This document shows positions 37,041-47,263 of a DNA stretch of 64,000 bases, in pieces; position 1 is the first letter of the stretch; every line of letters begins with the position of its first letter. The stretch is from positions 186,001 through 250,000 of the forward strand of contig JAMPDJ010000001.1 of assembly GCA_023665805.1 (NCBI GenBank). The letters are read 5' to 3'. The notes beneath the pieces are model-generated. The model worked only from the letters and a program-made list of their open reading frames with translations. It ran no database searches and was not told where the DNA came from. Origin of the DNA: Bacteroides sp. (lineage in GTDB: Bacteria; Bacteroidota; Bacteroidia; Bacteroidales; Bacteroidaceae). Both the position numbers and the translations under genes were made by a program.

Positions 37041-39758
37041 TTATTCAATTGCAGCCTGCGCCGCAGCAAGACGTGCGATGGGAACTCTGAAGGGAGAGCA
37101 ACTTACGTAGTTCAATCCTACCTTGTGGCAGAACTTCACTGATGACGGCTCTCCACCATGCTCACCGCAGATACCGCACTTCAAGTCGGGACGTACTGAG
37201 CGGCCACGTTCTACGGCCATTTCTACCAACTGGCCCACACCGTTCTGATCCAAAACCTGGAAAGGATCTACCTTCAAGATTTTCTTCTCAAGGTATACAG
37301 GCAAGAAGCTGGCGATATCGTCACGAGAATAACCGAAAGTCATTTGGGTGAGGTCGTTGGTACCGAATGAGAAGTATTCTGCACGGGAAGCTATACGGTT
37401 GGCAGTGAGGGCTGCACGAGGAATCTCAATCATGGTACCAACCTTGAATTCGATTTCCACACCTTCCTCAGCAAAGAGTTCTGCCGCAGTCTGGCGGATA
37501 ACCTTCTCCTGTGCCTCGAACTCGTACAGAATACCTGTCAAGGGAACCATGATTTCAGGATGCGGGTCGCCACCTTCTTTCTTTAGCTGAATGGCAGCGC
37601 CGAGAATGGCACGGGTTTGCATTTCTGTGATTTCGGGATAGGTGTTGCCCAATCTGCAACCGCGGTGACCCAGCATTGGGTTAGCCTCGCAGAGACTGTC
37701 TACACGCTGTTTTATGTACTGGACTGTCACTCCCATTGCCTTGGCCATTTCTTCCTGTCCCTTTGGATCATGGGGAACAAACTCATGCAGAGGAGGATCC
37801 AGCAAACGAACGTTCACGGGGCACCCGTCCATGGCCTTGAAAATACCATAGAAGTCGGCCTTCTGGTAGGGCAGCAACTTAGCCAAGGCAGCCTTGCGGC
37901 CTTCCGCATTCTCGGCCAAAATCATTTCACGCATCGCCACAATCTTCTCTGCTTCAAAGAACATGTGCTCGGTACGGCACAAGCCGATACCTACTGCGCC
38001 GAAGTTGCGTGCAACCTGCGCATCATGAGGAGTATCAGCATTGGTACGTACGACCAACTTGGTATACTTCTCACACAAGGCCATCAAGTCGGCAAAGTCA
38101 CCGCTCAGTTCTGCAGCCTTGGTCTGTACCTTGCCGTTGTATATTTCGCCGGTGGTACCGTTCAGGGAGATATAGTCACCTTCCTTCAACTTGACACCGT
38201 CAACCTCCACAGTGCGTGCCTTGTAATCGATATTCAGTGCACCTGCACCGGATACGCAGCACTTGCCCATACCGCGTGCCACGACAGCGGCGTGTGATGT
38301 CATGCCACCACGCGCAGTGAGGATGCCTTCTGCCACAGCCATGCCTGCGAGGTCCTCCGGTGAGGTTTCTATACGAACCATTACTACTTTTTGTCCGTCG
38401 GCAGCCCACTTGGCAGCATCATCGGCAAAGAACACGATACGGCCTGTGGCTGCACCAGGAGATGCCGGCAGACCACGTGTGAGAACCTTGGCGTCCTTCA
38501 ATGCAGCCTTGTCAAATACGGGATGCAGCAATTCGTCCAGCTTGTTGGGTTCGCAGCGCAACAGGGCTGTCTTTTCGTCTATCAAGCCTTCGCGAACGAG
38601 ATCCATGGCGATCTTCACCATGGCAGAACCGGTACGCTTGCCGTTACGTGTCTGCAAGAACCACAGCTTGCCTTCCTGTACGGTGAACTCCATATCTTGC
38701 ATGTCGCGGTAGTGGTTTTCCAACTTGTTCTGGAGCATGTCCAGTTCCTTGTATATCTCTGGCATGGCCTCCTCCATGGAAGGATATTTGGCAATGCGCT
38801 CTTCCTCTGAAATTCCTGCACGTTCTGCCCAACGCTGTGAGCCAATCTTGGTAATCTGCTGAGGAGTACGTATACCTGCCACAACGTCTTCACCCTGTGC
38901 ATTGATAAGGTATTCACCATTGAAAAGGTTTTCGCCGTTGCCAGCATCGCGGCTGAAGCATACTCCAGTGGCTGAGGTGTCGCCCATATTGCCGAACACC
39001 ATTGCCTGAACGTTCACGGCAGTACCCCATTCGGCAGGAATGCCTTCCATCTTGCGGTAGAGTATTGCACGGTCGTTCATCCAGCTGTCGAATACGGCGC
39101 AGATGGCGCCCCAAAGCTGTTCGTATGAATCGTTGGGGAAGTCCATACCAGTCTGCTTCTTGACAGCGGCCTTGAACTTTTTAACCAATTCCTGAAGGTC
39201 TTCCACTTCCAGTTCGTTGTCCAACTTGACACCCTTTGCCTCCTTTACCTCCTCGATGATGGCCTCAAACGGATCGATGTCATCCTTATTGACGGGCTTC
39301 ATGCCGAGAACCACGTCACCGTACATCTGCACGAAACGGCGGTATGAGTCCCAAGCAAAGCGTGCATTTCCGGTCTTGCGAATCATGCCTTCCACAACCT
39401 CGTCGTTCAGACCCAAATTCAGAATAGTATCCATCATGCCTGGCATGGATGCACGGGCACCGGAGCGTACAGAAACGAGCAGAGGGTTCTCCACATCGCC
39501 GAACTTGGAGTTCATCAGTGACTCGATGTTGGCTACAGCCTTCATCACGTCATCCTTGAGCAACTCTACGACTTTGTCCTTGCCGACTTCATAGTATTCA
39601 TTGCAAACATCTGTGGTGATGGTAAAGCCCGGAGGTACGGGAACTCCAATCAGATTCATTTCGGCGAGGTTCGCACCTTTACCGCCGAGCAGATTTCTCA
39701 TGTCTGCCTTGCCTTCAGCCTTTCCGTTGCCGAAGGTGTAAACTCTTTTCTGTTCCAT
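37041..39758 (-). CDS. ppdK: Pyruvate, phosphate dikinase
   Basis: A 905-aa enzyme interconverting pyruvate, ATP and phosphate with PEP, AMP and pyrophosphate; in anaerobic Bacteroidales it serves PPi-linked glycolysis or gluconeogenesis. The N-terminal nucleotide-binding domain shows LLGGKGANLAEM and SVRSGARASMPGMMDT, the central phosphohistidine domain GILTARGGMTSHAAVVARGM (His is phosphorylated), and the C-terminal PEP barrel GIGLCRTEHMFF, LGHRGCRLG, GTNDLTQMTFG and CGICGEHGGEP. Length is normal. A -7-like TATATTTG is at 39810-39803 on its strand without a clear -33. Confidence 0.97.
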   Translation of the reverse strand: MEQKRVYTFGNGKAEGKADMRNLLGGKGANLAEMNLIGVPVPPGFTITTDVCNEYYEVGKDKVVELLKDDVMKAVANIESLMNSKFGDVENPLLVSVRSGARASMPGMMDTILNLGLNDEVVEGMIRKTGNARFAWDSYRRFVQMYGDVVLGMKPVNKDDIDPFEAIIEEVKEAKGVKLDNELEVEDLQELVKKFKAAVKKQTGMDFPNDSYEQLWGAICAVFDSWMNDRAILYRKMEGIPAEWGTAVNVQAMVFGNMGDTSATGVCFSRDAGNGENLFNGEYLINAQGEDVVAGIRTPQQITKIGSQRWAERAGISEEERIAKYPSMEEAMPEIYKELDMLQNKLENHYRDMQDMEFTVQEGKLWFLQTRNGKRTGSAMVKIAMDLVREGLIDEKTALLRCEPNKLDELLHPVFDKAALKDAKVLTRGLPASPGAATGRIVFFADDAAKWAADGQKVVMVRIETSPEDLAGMAVAEGILTARGGMTSHAAVVARGMGKCCVSGAGALNIDYKARTVEVDGVKLKEGDYISLNGTTGEIYNGKVQTKAAELSGDFADLMALCEKYTKLVVRTNADTPHDAQVARNFGAVGIGLCRTEHMFFEAEKIVAMREMILAENAEGRKAALAKLLPYQKADFYGIFKAMDGCPVNVRLLDPPLHEFVPHDPKGQEEMAKAMGVTVQYIKQRVDSLCEANPMLGHRGCRLGNTYPEITEMQTRAILGAAIQLKKEGGDPHPEIMVPLTGILYEFEAQEKVIRQTAAELFAEEGVEIEFKVGTMIEIPRAALTANRIASRAEYFSFGTNDLTQMTFGYSRDDIASFLPVYLEKKILKVDPFQVLDQNGVGQLVEMAVERGRSVRPDLKCGICGEHGGEPSSVKFCHKVGLNYVSCSPFRVPIARLAAAQAAIE

Positions 39759-39841
39759 TGTTTTGGGTTATTGTTTAAAGGTTAATCGATTTTGTTGATA
39801 TGCAAATATAAGGAATTATATTGAAAAGGATATGGCATTCA

Positions 39842-39872
39842 TTGATTTATTCAACAAAAAAGAGTAATTTTG
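39842..39872 (+). promoter_or_regulatory. Promoter of the rRNA methyltransferase gene
   Basis: TTG at 39842-39844, a 20-nt spacer, and TAATTTTG at 39865-39872. The predicted start is near 39879, about 13 nt from the ATG at 39892. Confidence 0.62.
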
Positions 39873-39891
39873 TAGCAAATATGATTAAGAA

Positions 39892-41334
39892 ATGAGTAGA
39901 AGAAAGAAGGAACTTCCCGTATTGGAGGGAATAGAGATAACCGGTATAGCTGCCGAGGGCAAGGCAGTGGCTCGGGTGGAGAATGTTGTGTTGTTCGTGC
40001 CGTATGCCGTTCCGGGGGATGTTGTTGACGTGAGGGTGACACGCAAAAAGCATCACTTCATGGAGGGAACAGTGTTGCGTTTTCACAAGCAAAGTTCATT
40101 ACGAACCCAGCCCGTGTGTCCGCATTATGGCGTATGTGGCGGATGCAAATGGCAGTGTTTGTCATACGAGGAGCAAATCAAGTGGAAACAACGCCAAGTG
40201 ATGGACAATCTGGAACGTATAGGCAAGTTGGAATTGCCGGAATGCACCCCTATTATCGGTTCCGAACAAACCGAAGCATACCGCAATAAATTGGAATTCA
40301 GTTTTGCCAATAAAACATGGAAAGTATTCCCCGACCAGCATCCCGAGGGGTTGGCCCCGACTGTTGTTGATGTTCCCGAGGACGCGCCTGGGGCGGTTGG
40401 CTTTCATGCAGGAGGTGCTTTCGACAAGATATTGCCTATCCAGGAATGCCATTTGATGGACTCCGTGAACAATCGTATCAGAAACGGTATTCGTGACTAT
40501 TGCTACCGAGAAGGGCTGTCGTTCCATGACGCACGCGAGCATGTCGGACTTATGCGTAGCATTATGATACGTCTGAGTAACAGTGGAGAGCTGATGCTAT
40601 TGGTTCAATTTTGCATAAAGACCGAAAGTGACCGCATGCAGGCAATGGCATTGATGGAGTGGATTCATGCAAGTTATCCGGAAATAACATCGCTCCTGTG
40701 GGTAAACAACGAGAAGTTCAACGATACATTCGGAGATTTGCCTGTACACACTTATGCCGGTACCGACCATATTTTCCTGCACATGGAAAATCTTCGCTTC
40801 AAGGTCGGTCCCAAGAGCTTTTATCAGACCAACACCAGGCAGGCATATATATTATATAAGGTGGCAAGGCACTTGGCAGGTCTTACCGGAAATGAACTCG
40901 TCTATGACCTCTATACCGGCACCGGCACTATCGCCAATTTTGTAGCCGGGAAGGCACGCAAGGTCATTGGCATAGAGTATGTGCCGGAAGCCATAGAGGA
41001 TGCCAAGGTCAATTCCGGACTTAACGGTATTGCCAATACTGAATTCTATGCTGGTGACATGAAAGATATACTTAACCGTGATTTTATTGAAAAACATGGC
41101 CGTCCGGATGTCATCATTACCGACCCTCCACGTGCCGGTATGCATGAAGACGTAGTGACCACTATCCTTAGTGCCAACCCCGACCGCATAGTGTACGTCA
41201 GTTGCAACCCTGCCACACAGGCGCGTGACTTGCAATTGCTTGCTACCCAGTACCGTATCACTCATATCCAGCCGGTTGACATGTTCCCGCATACACAACA
41301 TGTGGAGAATGTGGTGTTGCTGGAGCATAGATAA
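39892..41334 (+). CDS. rlmD: 23S rRNA (uracil-5-)-methyltransferase, RlmD/TrmA family
   Basis: A 480-aa SAM-dependent enzyme making m5U in rRNA or tRNA. The N-terminal TRAM domain (about 10-70) is followed by the iron-sulfur cysteine cluster PVCPHYGVCGGCKWQCL. The C-terminal fold has YDLYTGTGTIANFVAG (SAM loop), VIGIEYVPEAI, DVIITDPPRAGMHEDVV and the nucleophile motif IVYVSCNPATQARDL; the last Glu lies in HVENVVLLE. RlmD is the usual Bacteroidetes label, but the exact target base is inferred. Confidence 0.9.
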   Translation: MSRRKKELPVLEGIEITGIAAEGKAVARVENVVLFVPYAVPGDVVDVRVTRKKHHFMEGTVLRFHKQSSLRTQPVCPHYGVCGGCKWQCLSYEEQIKWKQRQVMDNLERIGKLELPECTPIIGSEQTEAYRNKLEFSFANKTWKVFPDQHPEGLAPTVVDVPEDAPGAVGFHAGGAFDKILPIQECHLMDSVNNRIRNGIRDYCYREGLSFHDAREHVGLMRSIMIRLSNSGELMLLVQFCIKTESDRMQAMALMEWIHASYPEITSLLWVNNEKFNDTFGDLPVHTYAGTDHIFLHMENLRFKVGPKSFYQTNTRQAYILYKVARHLAGLTGNELVYDLYTGTGTIANFVAGKARKVIGIEYVPEAIEDAKVNSGLNGIANTEFYAGDMKDILNRDFIEKHGRPDVIITDPPRAGMHEDVVTTILSANPDRIVYVSCNPATQARDLQLLATQYRITHIQPVDMFPHTQHVENVVLLEHR

Positions 41335-41374
41335 CGCAACGTTTCCATACCCGCAGGTGTGGAAACGTTGCGTT
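41333..41374 (+). terminator. Strong intrinsic terminator of rlmD
   Basis: AACGCAACGTTTCCA (41333-41347) pairs exactly with 41360-41374, 15 bp with a 12-nt loop, then a T5 run. The stem overlaps the last base pair of the stop codon. Confidence 0.85.
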
Positions 41375-41481
41375 TTTATATATGTTTGCAATTCATTCGG
41401 TATATTATTGCTGTCATTGACTATGGCATTGCAACTCCTGGATTTTGCAAATATACATTACAGAACCAATACAAATCGCCC

Positions 41482-43301
41482 ATGAAGGCAACATCCGCAT
41501 TTCGTTTATTGTTATTATTGTCCATGGTGGCTATCACGTTTAACCCAAATCGGTCATTAGAACGTCAATTTGTATAAATCAGATGATTTAATTGCCTTTT
41601 CCTCCGTTTTGCCCTTCTCTTCGCCGTCTTGCTTCCCGTTTGGTCTCGCCATAGCTCGCTATGCCTTCGACCAAACGGTCGCAATACGAACGAACATAAA
41701 GGCAAAACGGATTGGAAATCTAATGACCGATTTGGGATAAACAAGTTACAGGACAAGCAGCGGAGTAATACCACTAATACTGACGGGGGACTGACAAGCG
41801 AAGTGTTTTATTTCATCCCACATTCACCAAACTACATGATATTCACTGCCGGTGTAAATGGCAATCACATCCAAAGCAATAGCTTCAGCCTCTATAATCT
41901 GGAGTACACCGGGCAAAACGATCTGCGTCACCGCTACTATGCCCGACCGGCCAAACACATAGATGCAAACGCGGGTATTAGTATCACAACTCCGTTTGAC
42001 AAGGCATATGAATGGCTGGCAACGACATGTATAGATTATAACTATTCGCACGACAAGAAGGAAAACTCACTGTATCGTCTTGATTGGATAAAAGAAATGG
42101 CGGATGCGGAAATAGGGACACTTCCATCGACACAGGATGTACTGATGAGCGCATTGGACAAGGACAACAGCTATCTGACAGAAGATGAGAAACATTGCGT
42201 TGCGGTTTCATTTAACGGACGTTATGATAACAATATCTATAGAGATGATAAAAATATGCGCGTTTCCGCTTTACTTGGAACGCAGGATTGACAATGCAAA
42301 GAGAACTCTGGAACTATGACGGTGTGATACTGAGACGTGACATCCGCACGTCATGGCTGCCATCGCTTGAACTGGAAGTGCTGCGCAATACACCGGGCAT
42401 GAGCAACGAACTCGAACTACAATTGAGCTATAGACAACAATTGCCCTCGATGTTCTCGCTCATGGGATTACGTTTTGACAGCGACCCGCTTAACATCAAC
42501 GAAGGAAACCCTGACTTGCGCAACACAGATGTGTTCAGGGCAAGATTCTTTTACCGCCCGGGACAATGGATTTCAAAACACAAAATGGGATTGTCGGCAA
42601 TAGCAGACGTACATGTGTACCGTAATGCATTGGCCATGGCACAGACATACAATGCGACAACAGGGGTGCGCACATTCAAACCGGAAAATGTCAATGGCAA
42701 CTGGAATGCTATGATTTATTTCGACTGGTACAAACAGTTAGGTAGCAAAGGCTTCATGCTGAGAGCATCGTTGAATGAGAATTTTTACAATAATGTAGAC
42801 TTGATAGGTACAGAATCACAAAGTCCACAGCGTAACACGGTAAGAACCAACTATCTTTCATTACCTGTCAGGGTAGAATACAGCCGTAAGAAAATACGCG
42901 TAGAGGCAAAGACACAGATAGCGTGGAATCATGCAGAGAGCAAGCGTGAGAATTTCCAGACCATCAATGCCGCAGACTTCAATATAGGCGTGAATGGCAA
43001 TATCACAATGCCTTGGAATCTGCAATTGGCTACAGATCTGACATACTTCAAACGTTTCGGATATGTCTACGAGGCAATGACTAAGGGCGATTTGGTATGG
43101 AAAGCGCAGTTGTCAAAGAGCATTGTCCACGGGAACCTTGTCTTCTCGCTCATAGGATACGACATTCTGGGACAACTCTCTAATATAACATACACGGTAA
43201 ACGCACAGGGAACAACCGAAACGTGGCGTAACGTTATACCACGCTACGGCATGTTGCGTGTGATATACAAATTTCACAAACAGCCGAAGAAGAAAAGTTG
43301 A
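41482..43301 (+). pseudogene. Outer-membrane beta-barrel (TonB-receptor-like) protein, broken
   Basis: Remains of a large outer-membrane protein. The 5' end survives as an ATG and signal peptide MKATSAFRLLLLLSMVAIT (41482-41538). It is then cut by repeat B (41541-41738). After the repeat the frame resumes in the barrel (SEVFYFIPHSPNYMIFTAGV), so the N-terminal and plug region are gone. Frame breaks again near 42270-42291 (one frame stops after LLGTQD; the next reads NAGLTMQRELWNYDG) and runs to VIYKFHKQPKKKS. The barrel part resembles Bacteroidales OMP_b-brl_3 proteins, often linked to peptide-export loci. It ends 5 bp before the C39 transporter remnant. Confidence 0.85.
41541..41738. repeat. 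MITE-like repeat B, copy 2, inside the outer-membrane pseudogene
   Basis: Colinear with 36737-36937 in reverse. Ends are AACCCAAATCGGTCATTAGA and the inverted TCTAATGACCGATTTGGG. The centre has CCGTTTGGTC paired exactly with GACCAAACGG around CCATAGCTCGCTATG. The element separates a leftover signal-peptide coding piece from the barrel-coding remainder, so it lies exactly on the deletion junction. Confidence 0.9.
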
Positions 43302-43306
43302 TCAGC

Positions 43307-44622
43307 ATGAAGTTCACCCGGCAGTTCGACCAGATGGACTGTGGCCCTGCGTGTATCCGCATGGTTGCATCGGCTTACGGCAAGGACTATCCTTTGTCAT
43401 ACCTTCGTTCGCTTTCCCATCTGACACGCGAGGGTGTGAGCGTGGCCGGCATACGCGATGCTCTCAAGGAAATAGGCATGGAGAGTGCCACCTTTGAGAT
43501 GACCCTTGAACAGCTGCGCGACAAGTGCCCGCTGCCAGCCATCCTGCATTGGGAGCAGAATCATTTCGTGGTGCTGTATGACATCCGTAAAAGCACATGG
43601 ACGGGAGAATGGAGGTATTGCATAGCCAGTTCTTCGAGAAGCGTGCAGTCAAGGAAAAGCACAGCCTGCTGCGTTTTGCTCGGAAATATGTGTGGCCGTT
43701 CCGTTGGGAGCTGTCGCAATCGACATTCGGCATGCTGTTGTCGCTCGTTACGCCATTCCTAACGCAAGCCATGGTGGACGACGGTATCGGCATGCGCGAC
43801 ATGGGACTTATACTGAATATCCTCTTGGCTCAGGTATTTGTTTTCATCGGCACATTTCTCATGGGGCTTATCAGCAGCCACGTAAGTCTGTACATGAGTA
43901 CGCGTATCAATATAAACGTGCTCGGCGATTATCTGACCAAACTGTTGAAGCTTCCGATGACTTTCTTTGACACAAAGAGCGTGGGGGACTATCAACAGCG
44001 TCTGGGCGACCACGGACGTCTACAGGGCTTTATGACTTACAGCACGCTGCAGACACTCTTCTCTATAATATCCGCGCCTTTTTATCTTGCCATCATCGGA
44101 TGGTACAGTCCGGTTATCTTGTGTGCGTACCTGTTGCTGACGGGGTTGAGTACGATATGGATGACTTATTTCTTTCACCATCGCAAGGCCATGGACTATG
44201 AACAGTTCAAAATCAATTCCGAAAACCAGAACAAGCAGTATGAACTGATGTCAGGCATCACGGACATCAAACTGAATGCATACGAGGATTACAAGCTGAA
44301 CGAGTGGCGTGCCTTGCAGGAACGCAGTTACCGCATGAACGTGAAGATGCTTAAGCTTGGGCAGATACAGAACTCCGGGTTCACGCTGATAGGACAGCTG
44401 CGCAACATCTTCATCACCTGCTGGATAGCTGCCGAAGTGGTGGACGGAAACCTTACCCTTGGCATGCTGATGAGCATTTCGGCCATCATAGGACTGGTCA
44501 ATGGCCCTCTTTCGCAGCTCATCAGCTTCCTGCAGCAGTTCCAGGATGCCAAAACACCACAGGAGGTAGTATGTCTTTCATCGTGGAGGGCGTTGTCACT
44601 GAAACAGGAATGCAGAGGCTGA
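43307..44622 (+). pseudogene. C39-peptidase ABC transporter (PCAT), fragmentary
   Basis: Broken bacteriocin/peptide-processing exporter. The N-terminal C39 protease begins MKFTRQFDQMDCGPACIRMV (catalytic Cys12) and retains the histidine (HWEQNHFVVLYDI), but the catalytic Asp region and linker are deleted at about 43590, with a frame change. The reading then continues in another frame (HSQFFEKRAVKEKHSLLRFA) through a full six-helix ABC membrane domain (to FLQQFQDAK) and ends abruptly at 44622 in unrelated residues. The whole nucleotide-binding domain is missing. It cannot be a working transporter. It sits directly behind the outer-membrane remnant. Confidence 0.88.
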
Positions 44623-44732
44623 AATTAAGCCTCATTGGAGATTGTTCTCGAACTGATACCTATATCCAAGGTTTCATCCATGTGGGGAAGGAGAAGATAA
44701 AAGACAAGATTCTGAACAGGAGCCTGCTATGA
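44571..44732 (+). CDS. Small ORF at the transporter breakpoint (53 aa), doubtful
   Basis: An ATG at 44571 behind AGGAGGTAGT reads 53 codons (MSFIVEGVVTETGMQRLKLS and on, ending KILNRSLL). It overlaps the 3' end of the transporter remnant in another frame. I do not recognise it. Bacteroidetes depend little on Shine-Dalgarno sites, so the purine run is weak evidence. It may be a fragment of a different gene joined by the deletion, or chance. Confidence 0.25.
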   Translation: MSFIVEGVVTETGMQRLKLSLIGDCSRTDTYIQGFIHVGKEKIKDKILNRSLL

Positions 44733-44751
44733 TTCCGGTCCATGTAGACCC

Positions 44752-44793
44752 GCCGTCATCTTTTTGGATGGAAGGTTGGATGGAGATGACGGC
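44752..44793 (-). terminator. Hairpin downstream of engB
   Basis: GCCGTCATCT (44752-44761) and AGATGACGGC (44784-44793) form a perfect 10-bp stem 26 bp after the engB stop on the minus strand. Confidence 0.45.
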
Positions 44794-44818
44794 TGCCATA
44801 AAGAGATGCAAATGAGAC

Positions 44819-45478
44819 TCAGTTATCCGGAGAATCGTTGTTCAATACCATCTCATTCACTTCGCCGATATACTGCAGAATCTCCTCGCGCCCCATACGG
44901 GTTTCGCTGCTGGTAATGAAATAAGGAGGCAGTTCTTCCCATTGTTCGGAAAGTTCCTTCAAGTAATGTTGCACATTATCGGCAAGGCGTCTTTTGCTTA
45001 TCTTGTCCGCCTTGGTGAATACAATGGCAAACGGAATGCCGTTCTCACCAAGCCATTCTATGAATTCAAGGTCTATTTTCTGTGGTTCATGACGCGCGTC
45101 TACCAGCAAGAACAGCACGGACATTTGTTCACGCCTCAAGATGTAGGAGCTGATCATCTGTTCGAACTCTTTCTGGGCTTTCTTGCCACGTTTGGCATAA
45201 CCGTATCCCGGCAAATCCACAAGGTACCATGGACGGTTTGCCGCCGATGACTGTTGTTTCCCGTCAGCAGGCTTGTTTATCAGGAAGTGGTTTATCAATA
45301 CTGTCTTACCGGGCGTGGCAGACGTTTTGGCAAGTTTGCCGTTGCCGGTGAGCATATTTATCAATGAACTTTTACCTACGTTGCTTCTGCCTATGAAAGC
45401 ATACTCCGGCAGGCCGGTGGCCGGACACTGTTCCACGCGCGCACTGGATATGAGATATTCCGCGGTTTTAATGACCAT
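44819..45478 (-). CDS. engB: Ribosome-assembly GTPase EngB/YsxC
   Basis: A 219-aa GTPase needed for large-subunit assembly and normal septation. G1 is [15 protein letters not shown]2 lies in SATPGKTV, G3 is [14 protein letters not shown]4 is VFTKADKIS and G5 ITSSETRMG. The family start [11 protein letters not shown] at 45478 is preferred; the frame extends 23 codons upstream without a match to the family and would overlap the preceding gene. It follows the DUF3078-like gene by 31 bp on the same strand. Confidence 0.95.
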   Translation of the reverse strand: MVIKTAEYLISSARVEQCPATGLPEYAFIGRSNVGKSSLINMLTGNGKLAKTSATPGKTVLINHFLINKPADGKQQSSAANRPWYLVDLPGYGYAKRGKKAQKEFEQMISSYILRREQMSVLFLLVDARHEPQKIDLEFIEWLGENGIPFAIVFTKADKISKRRLADNVQHYLKELSEQWEELPPYFITSSETRMGREEILQYIGEVNEMVLNNDSPDN

Positions 45479-45509
45479 AATGTCTGTAGATATTGAATTG
45501 CAGGTTTGA

Positions 45510-46877
45510 TTACCAGTTATAGCCGAGACCAAGCGAGAACCATTCACGCATCATGAGATACCCATGATCACCTTTGTAGGAGGGACTGCTGTCGTCAAAT
45601 TTGGGATTGGCGAACAATGTCGCGTTCAAATACTTGTTGATGGCGAATTTGAATGTATTTTCCCACTCGATATTGGTGTATTCAAAGTTGCTTATCCAAT
45701 ATATTCGGCTGTTCCAGGAGATATTCTTGGCTATCTGCCAATTGTAATTCACCGTGATATTGGGGCCGAACTTGTGATAAGCATGCTTGCCCTGCTCCAC
45801 ACCGTATCGTGTTACCAGTTCGTCATGCTTGACATATCGCATATTGTAAGCGCACGGAGCCAGATAAGCATTACCGTTGAATTTATTGTTCTTTGTCGCG
45901 AACTTGTAATCAAGACCGACGGACACGGTCATGTCCATGGGGGAGAATATGGCCGTTCTCAGGTTATTGGTATTATCGTCGTAAGCAGGAACTATCTGCG
46001 TGGATACCTGCACTTGCGTAGTGTAATACAAGGTCTTGTAAGCCTTGTATCCCAGTTTGGTGGTAAGGCGCAACAGGTTATTTGTGGGTTTCATGGAATG
46101 GTACTTGTCCGATTTGCTTGTCGTCTGAAAACCAAGCTGGGCTTCCAGTTTGTTCTCCCACTGTATCTTCTGCTTGTTGTCGTAGTTGGCGTTCAGGGTC
46201 AGGAATCCCTGCATGGCATAATTGTTGTCACCGCCCTTGTGCCAATTTTCAGAAAAATAGTTTTGGGTAAACTGCAAGGAGCCAGAGCCGGGAAATTTCC
46301 AGAAATTAGGTTTGCGTGTGACCAGTTCCACGTTTTCATCCAGTTCCTTGTCAAGATTCACAGTCACCACCTTGTCGGATAGTTTCGTGTCCGATGTCAG
46401 AGGTTGCTGTACGTCTTTCCTGAGTGTGCCGGCCTGTTTGATGTTGGAGTCAGTCTGGACCACCAACCCCGGCCTGTTGACATACATGTTGGCAAAGGCA
46501 TCGTTTACCAAATACATACTTACAAGATGCACGTCCTCGGGAGCTGCATCCAGGGAAGTTGAAAACTGCTGCAAAATCGAAGAGGAGTAGAATGTTGGCG
46601 GCAAGGCCATCCGGAGGCAGTAAGCATCCGGATGCTTGGGAGATGCCGGTGTCAATAGGCGTGTCTGGCGTGTCCGTATCAGTTCCGTCATCTTTTGGCC
46701 ATATCTGTATGCCGTGGAATCAATTCCATATCGCCATACTATGCGCTTAGACAATTCGGCACTGTCTGTCCTCGATGTCGTTTCGCCATAGTATCCTGTG
46801 CTGTCATACTGTCCGTGAGCATACACGGATATGGCAGATAAGGCCAAAGCCAAGAACGGTATATATGCTTTATACAT
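45510..46877 (-). CDS. DUF3078-like outer-membrane beta-barrel protein
   Basis: A 455-aa protein with a signal peptide (residues 1-21, ending VYAHG). The N-terminal 170 residues are soluble; the C-terminal part repeats amphipathic aromatic strands and ends FSLGLGYNW with a terminal Trp, as expected for a barrel. [20 protein letters not shown] matches the NW..GG feature of DUF3078 proteins. Function is unknown for the family. A -7-like TAACTTTG lies at 46943-46936 on its strand but lacks a -33. Confidence 0.72.
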   Translation of the reverse strand: MYKAYIPFLALALSAISVYAHGQYDSTGYYGETTSRTDSAELSKRIVWRYGIDSTAYRYGQKMTELIRTRQTRLLTPASPKHPDAYCLRMALPPTFYSSSILQQFSTSLDAAPEDVHLVSMYLVNDAFANMYVNRPGLVVQTDSNIKQAGTLRKDVQQPLTSDTKLSDKVVTVNLDKELDENVELVTRKPNFWKFPGSGSLQFTQNYFSENWHKGGDNNYAMQGFLTLNANYDNKQKIQWENKLEAQLGFQTTSKSDKYHSMKPTNNLLRLTTKLGYKAYKTLYYTTQVQVSTQIVPAYDDNTNNLRTAIFSPMDMTVSVGLDYKFATKNNKFNGNAYLAPCAYNMRYVKHDELVTRYGVEQGKHAYHKFGPNITVNYNWQIAKNISWNSRIYWISNFEYTNIEWENTFKFAINKYLNATLFANPKFDDSSPSYKGDHGYLMMREWFSLGLGYNW

Positions 46878-47068
46878 GGTTGATGGTCTACTTCAAAAGA
46901 GATTATGGTAGTGTTGCTACAATACGTATCAAGTACAAAGTTATAACATTATTTTTACTTTGCCTGCCTTGCCGGTATCGAAAATCAACTAAGGAGGTAT
47001 ATTTCCACATTATTATGTGTTTTCCCATGCGAGCATGCTATCGCGTACTCACGTATCCGCACTTTCAC

Positions 47069-47100
47069 ATTCACGAATTCATGCACATGAATTCGTGAAT
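47069..47100. repeat. Near-perfect 32-bp palindrome upstream of yidC
   Basis: ATTCACGAATTCATG (47069-47083), two bases, then its exact complement at 47086-47100. A related GAATTCGCGAAT follows at about 47111. It could bind a dimeric regulator or form a cruciform; there is no gene in 46878-47260. Confidence 0.6.
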
Positions 47101-47155
47101 TCTATGGTGTGAATTCGCGAATACTCAGTCTGTCTCTCACGGGAACGTCAAAACG

Positions 47156-47173
47156 CCCCCCCCAAAAAAAAAA
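47156..47173. repeat. C8-A10 homopolymer tract
   Basis: Eight C residues followed directly by ten A residues, 91 bp upstream of the yidC -33 box. Such runs are prone to slippage and could alter spacing, although they lie outside the core promoter. Confidence 0.6.
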
Positions 47174-47263
47174 TACGGCATGTCAATATTTACAAATACC
47201 GGCATGAATACGAGGTATTTATGTTCATCGCAACAGGGTCAAACTAAATTATAACATGTTTTG

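Noticed and set aside
41358..41577. Continuous small ORF after rlmD including the signal peptide
   Set aside because: The first 41 codons overlap the rlmD terminator and the end runs into repeat B; only the signal-peptide part is credible, as a pseudogene remnant.
45564..46382. A 272-codon plus-strand frame
   Set aside because: It is antisense to the DUF3078-like gene, whose signal peptide and barrel features are clear.
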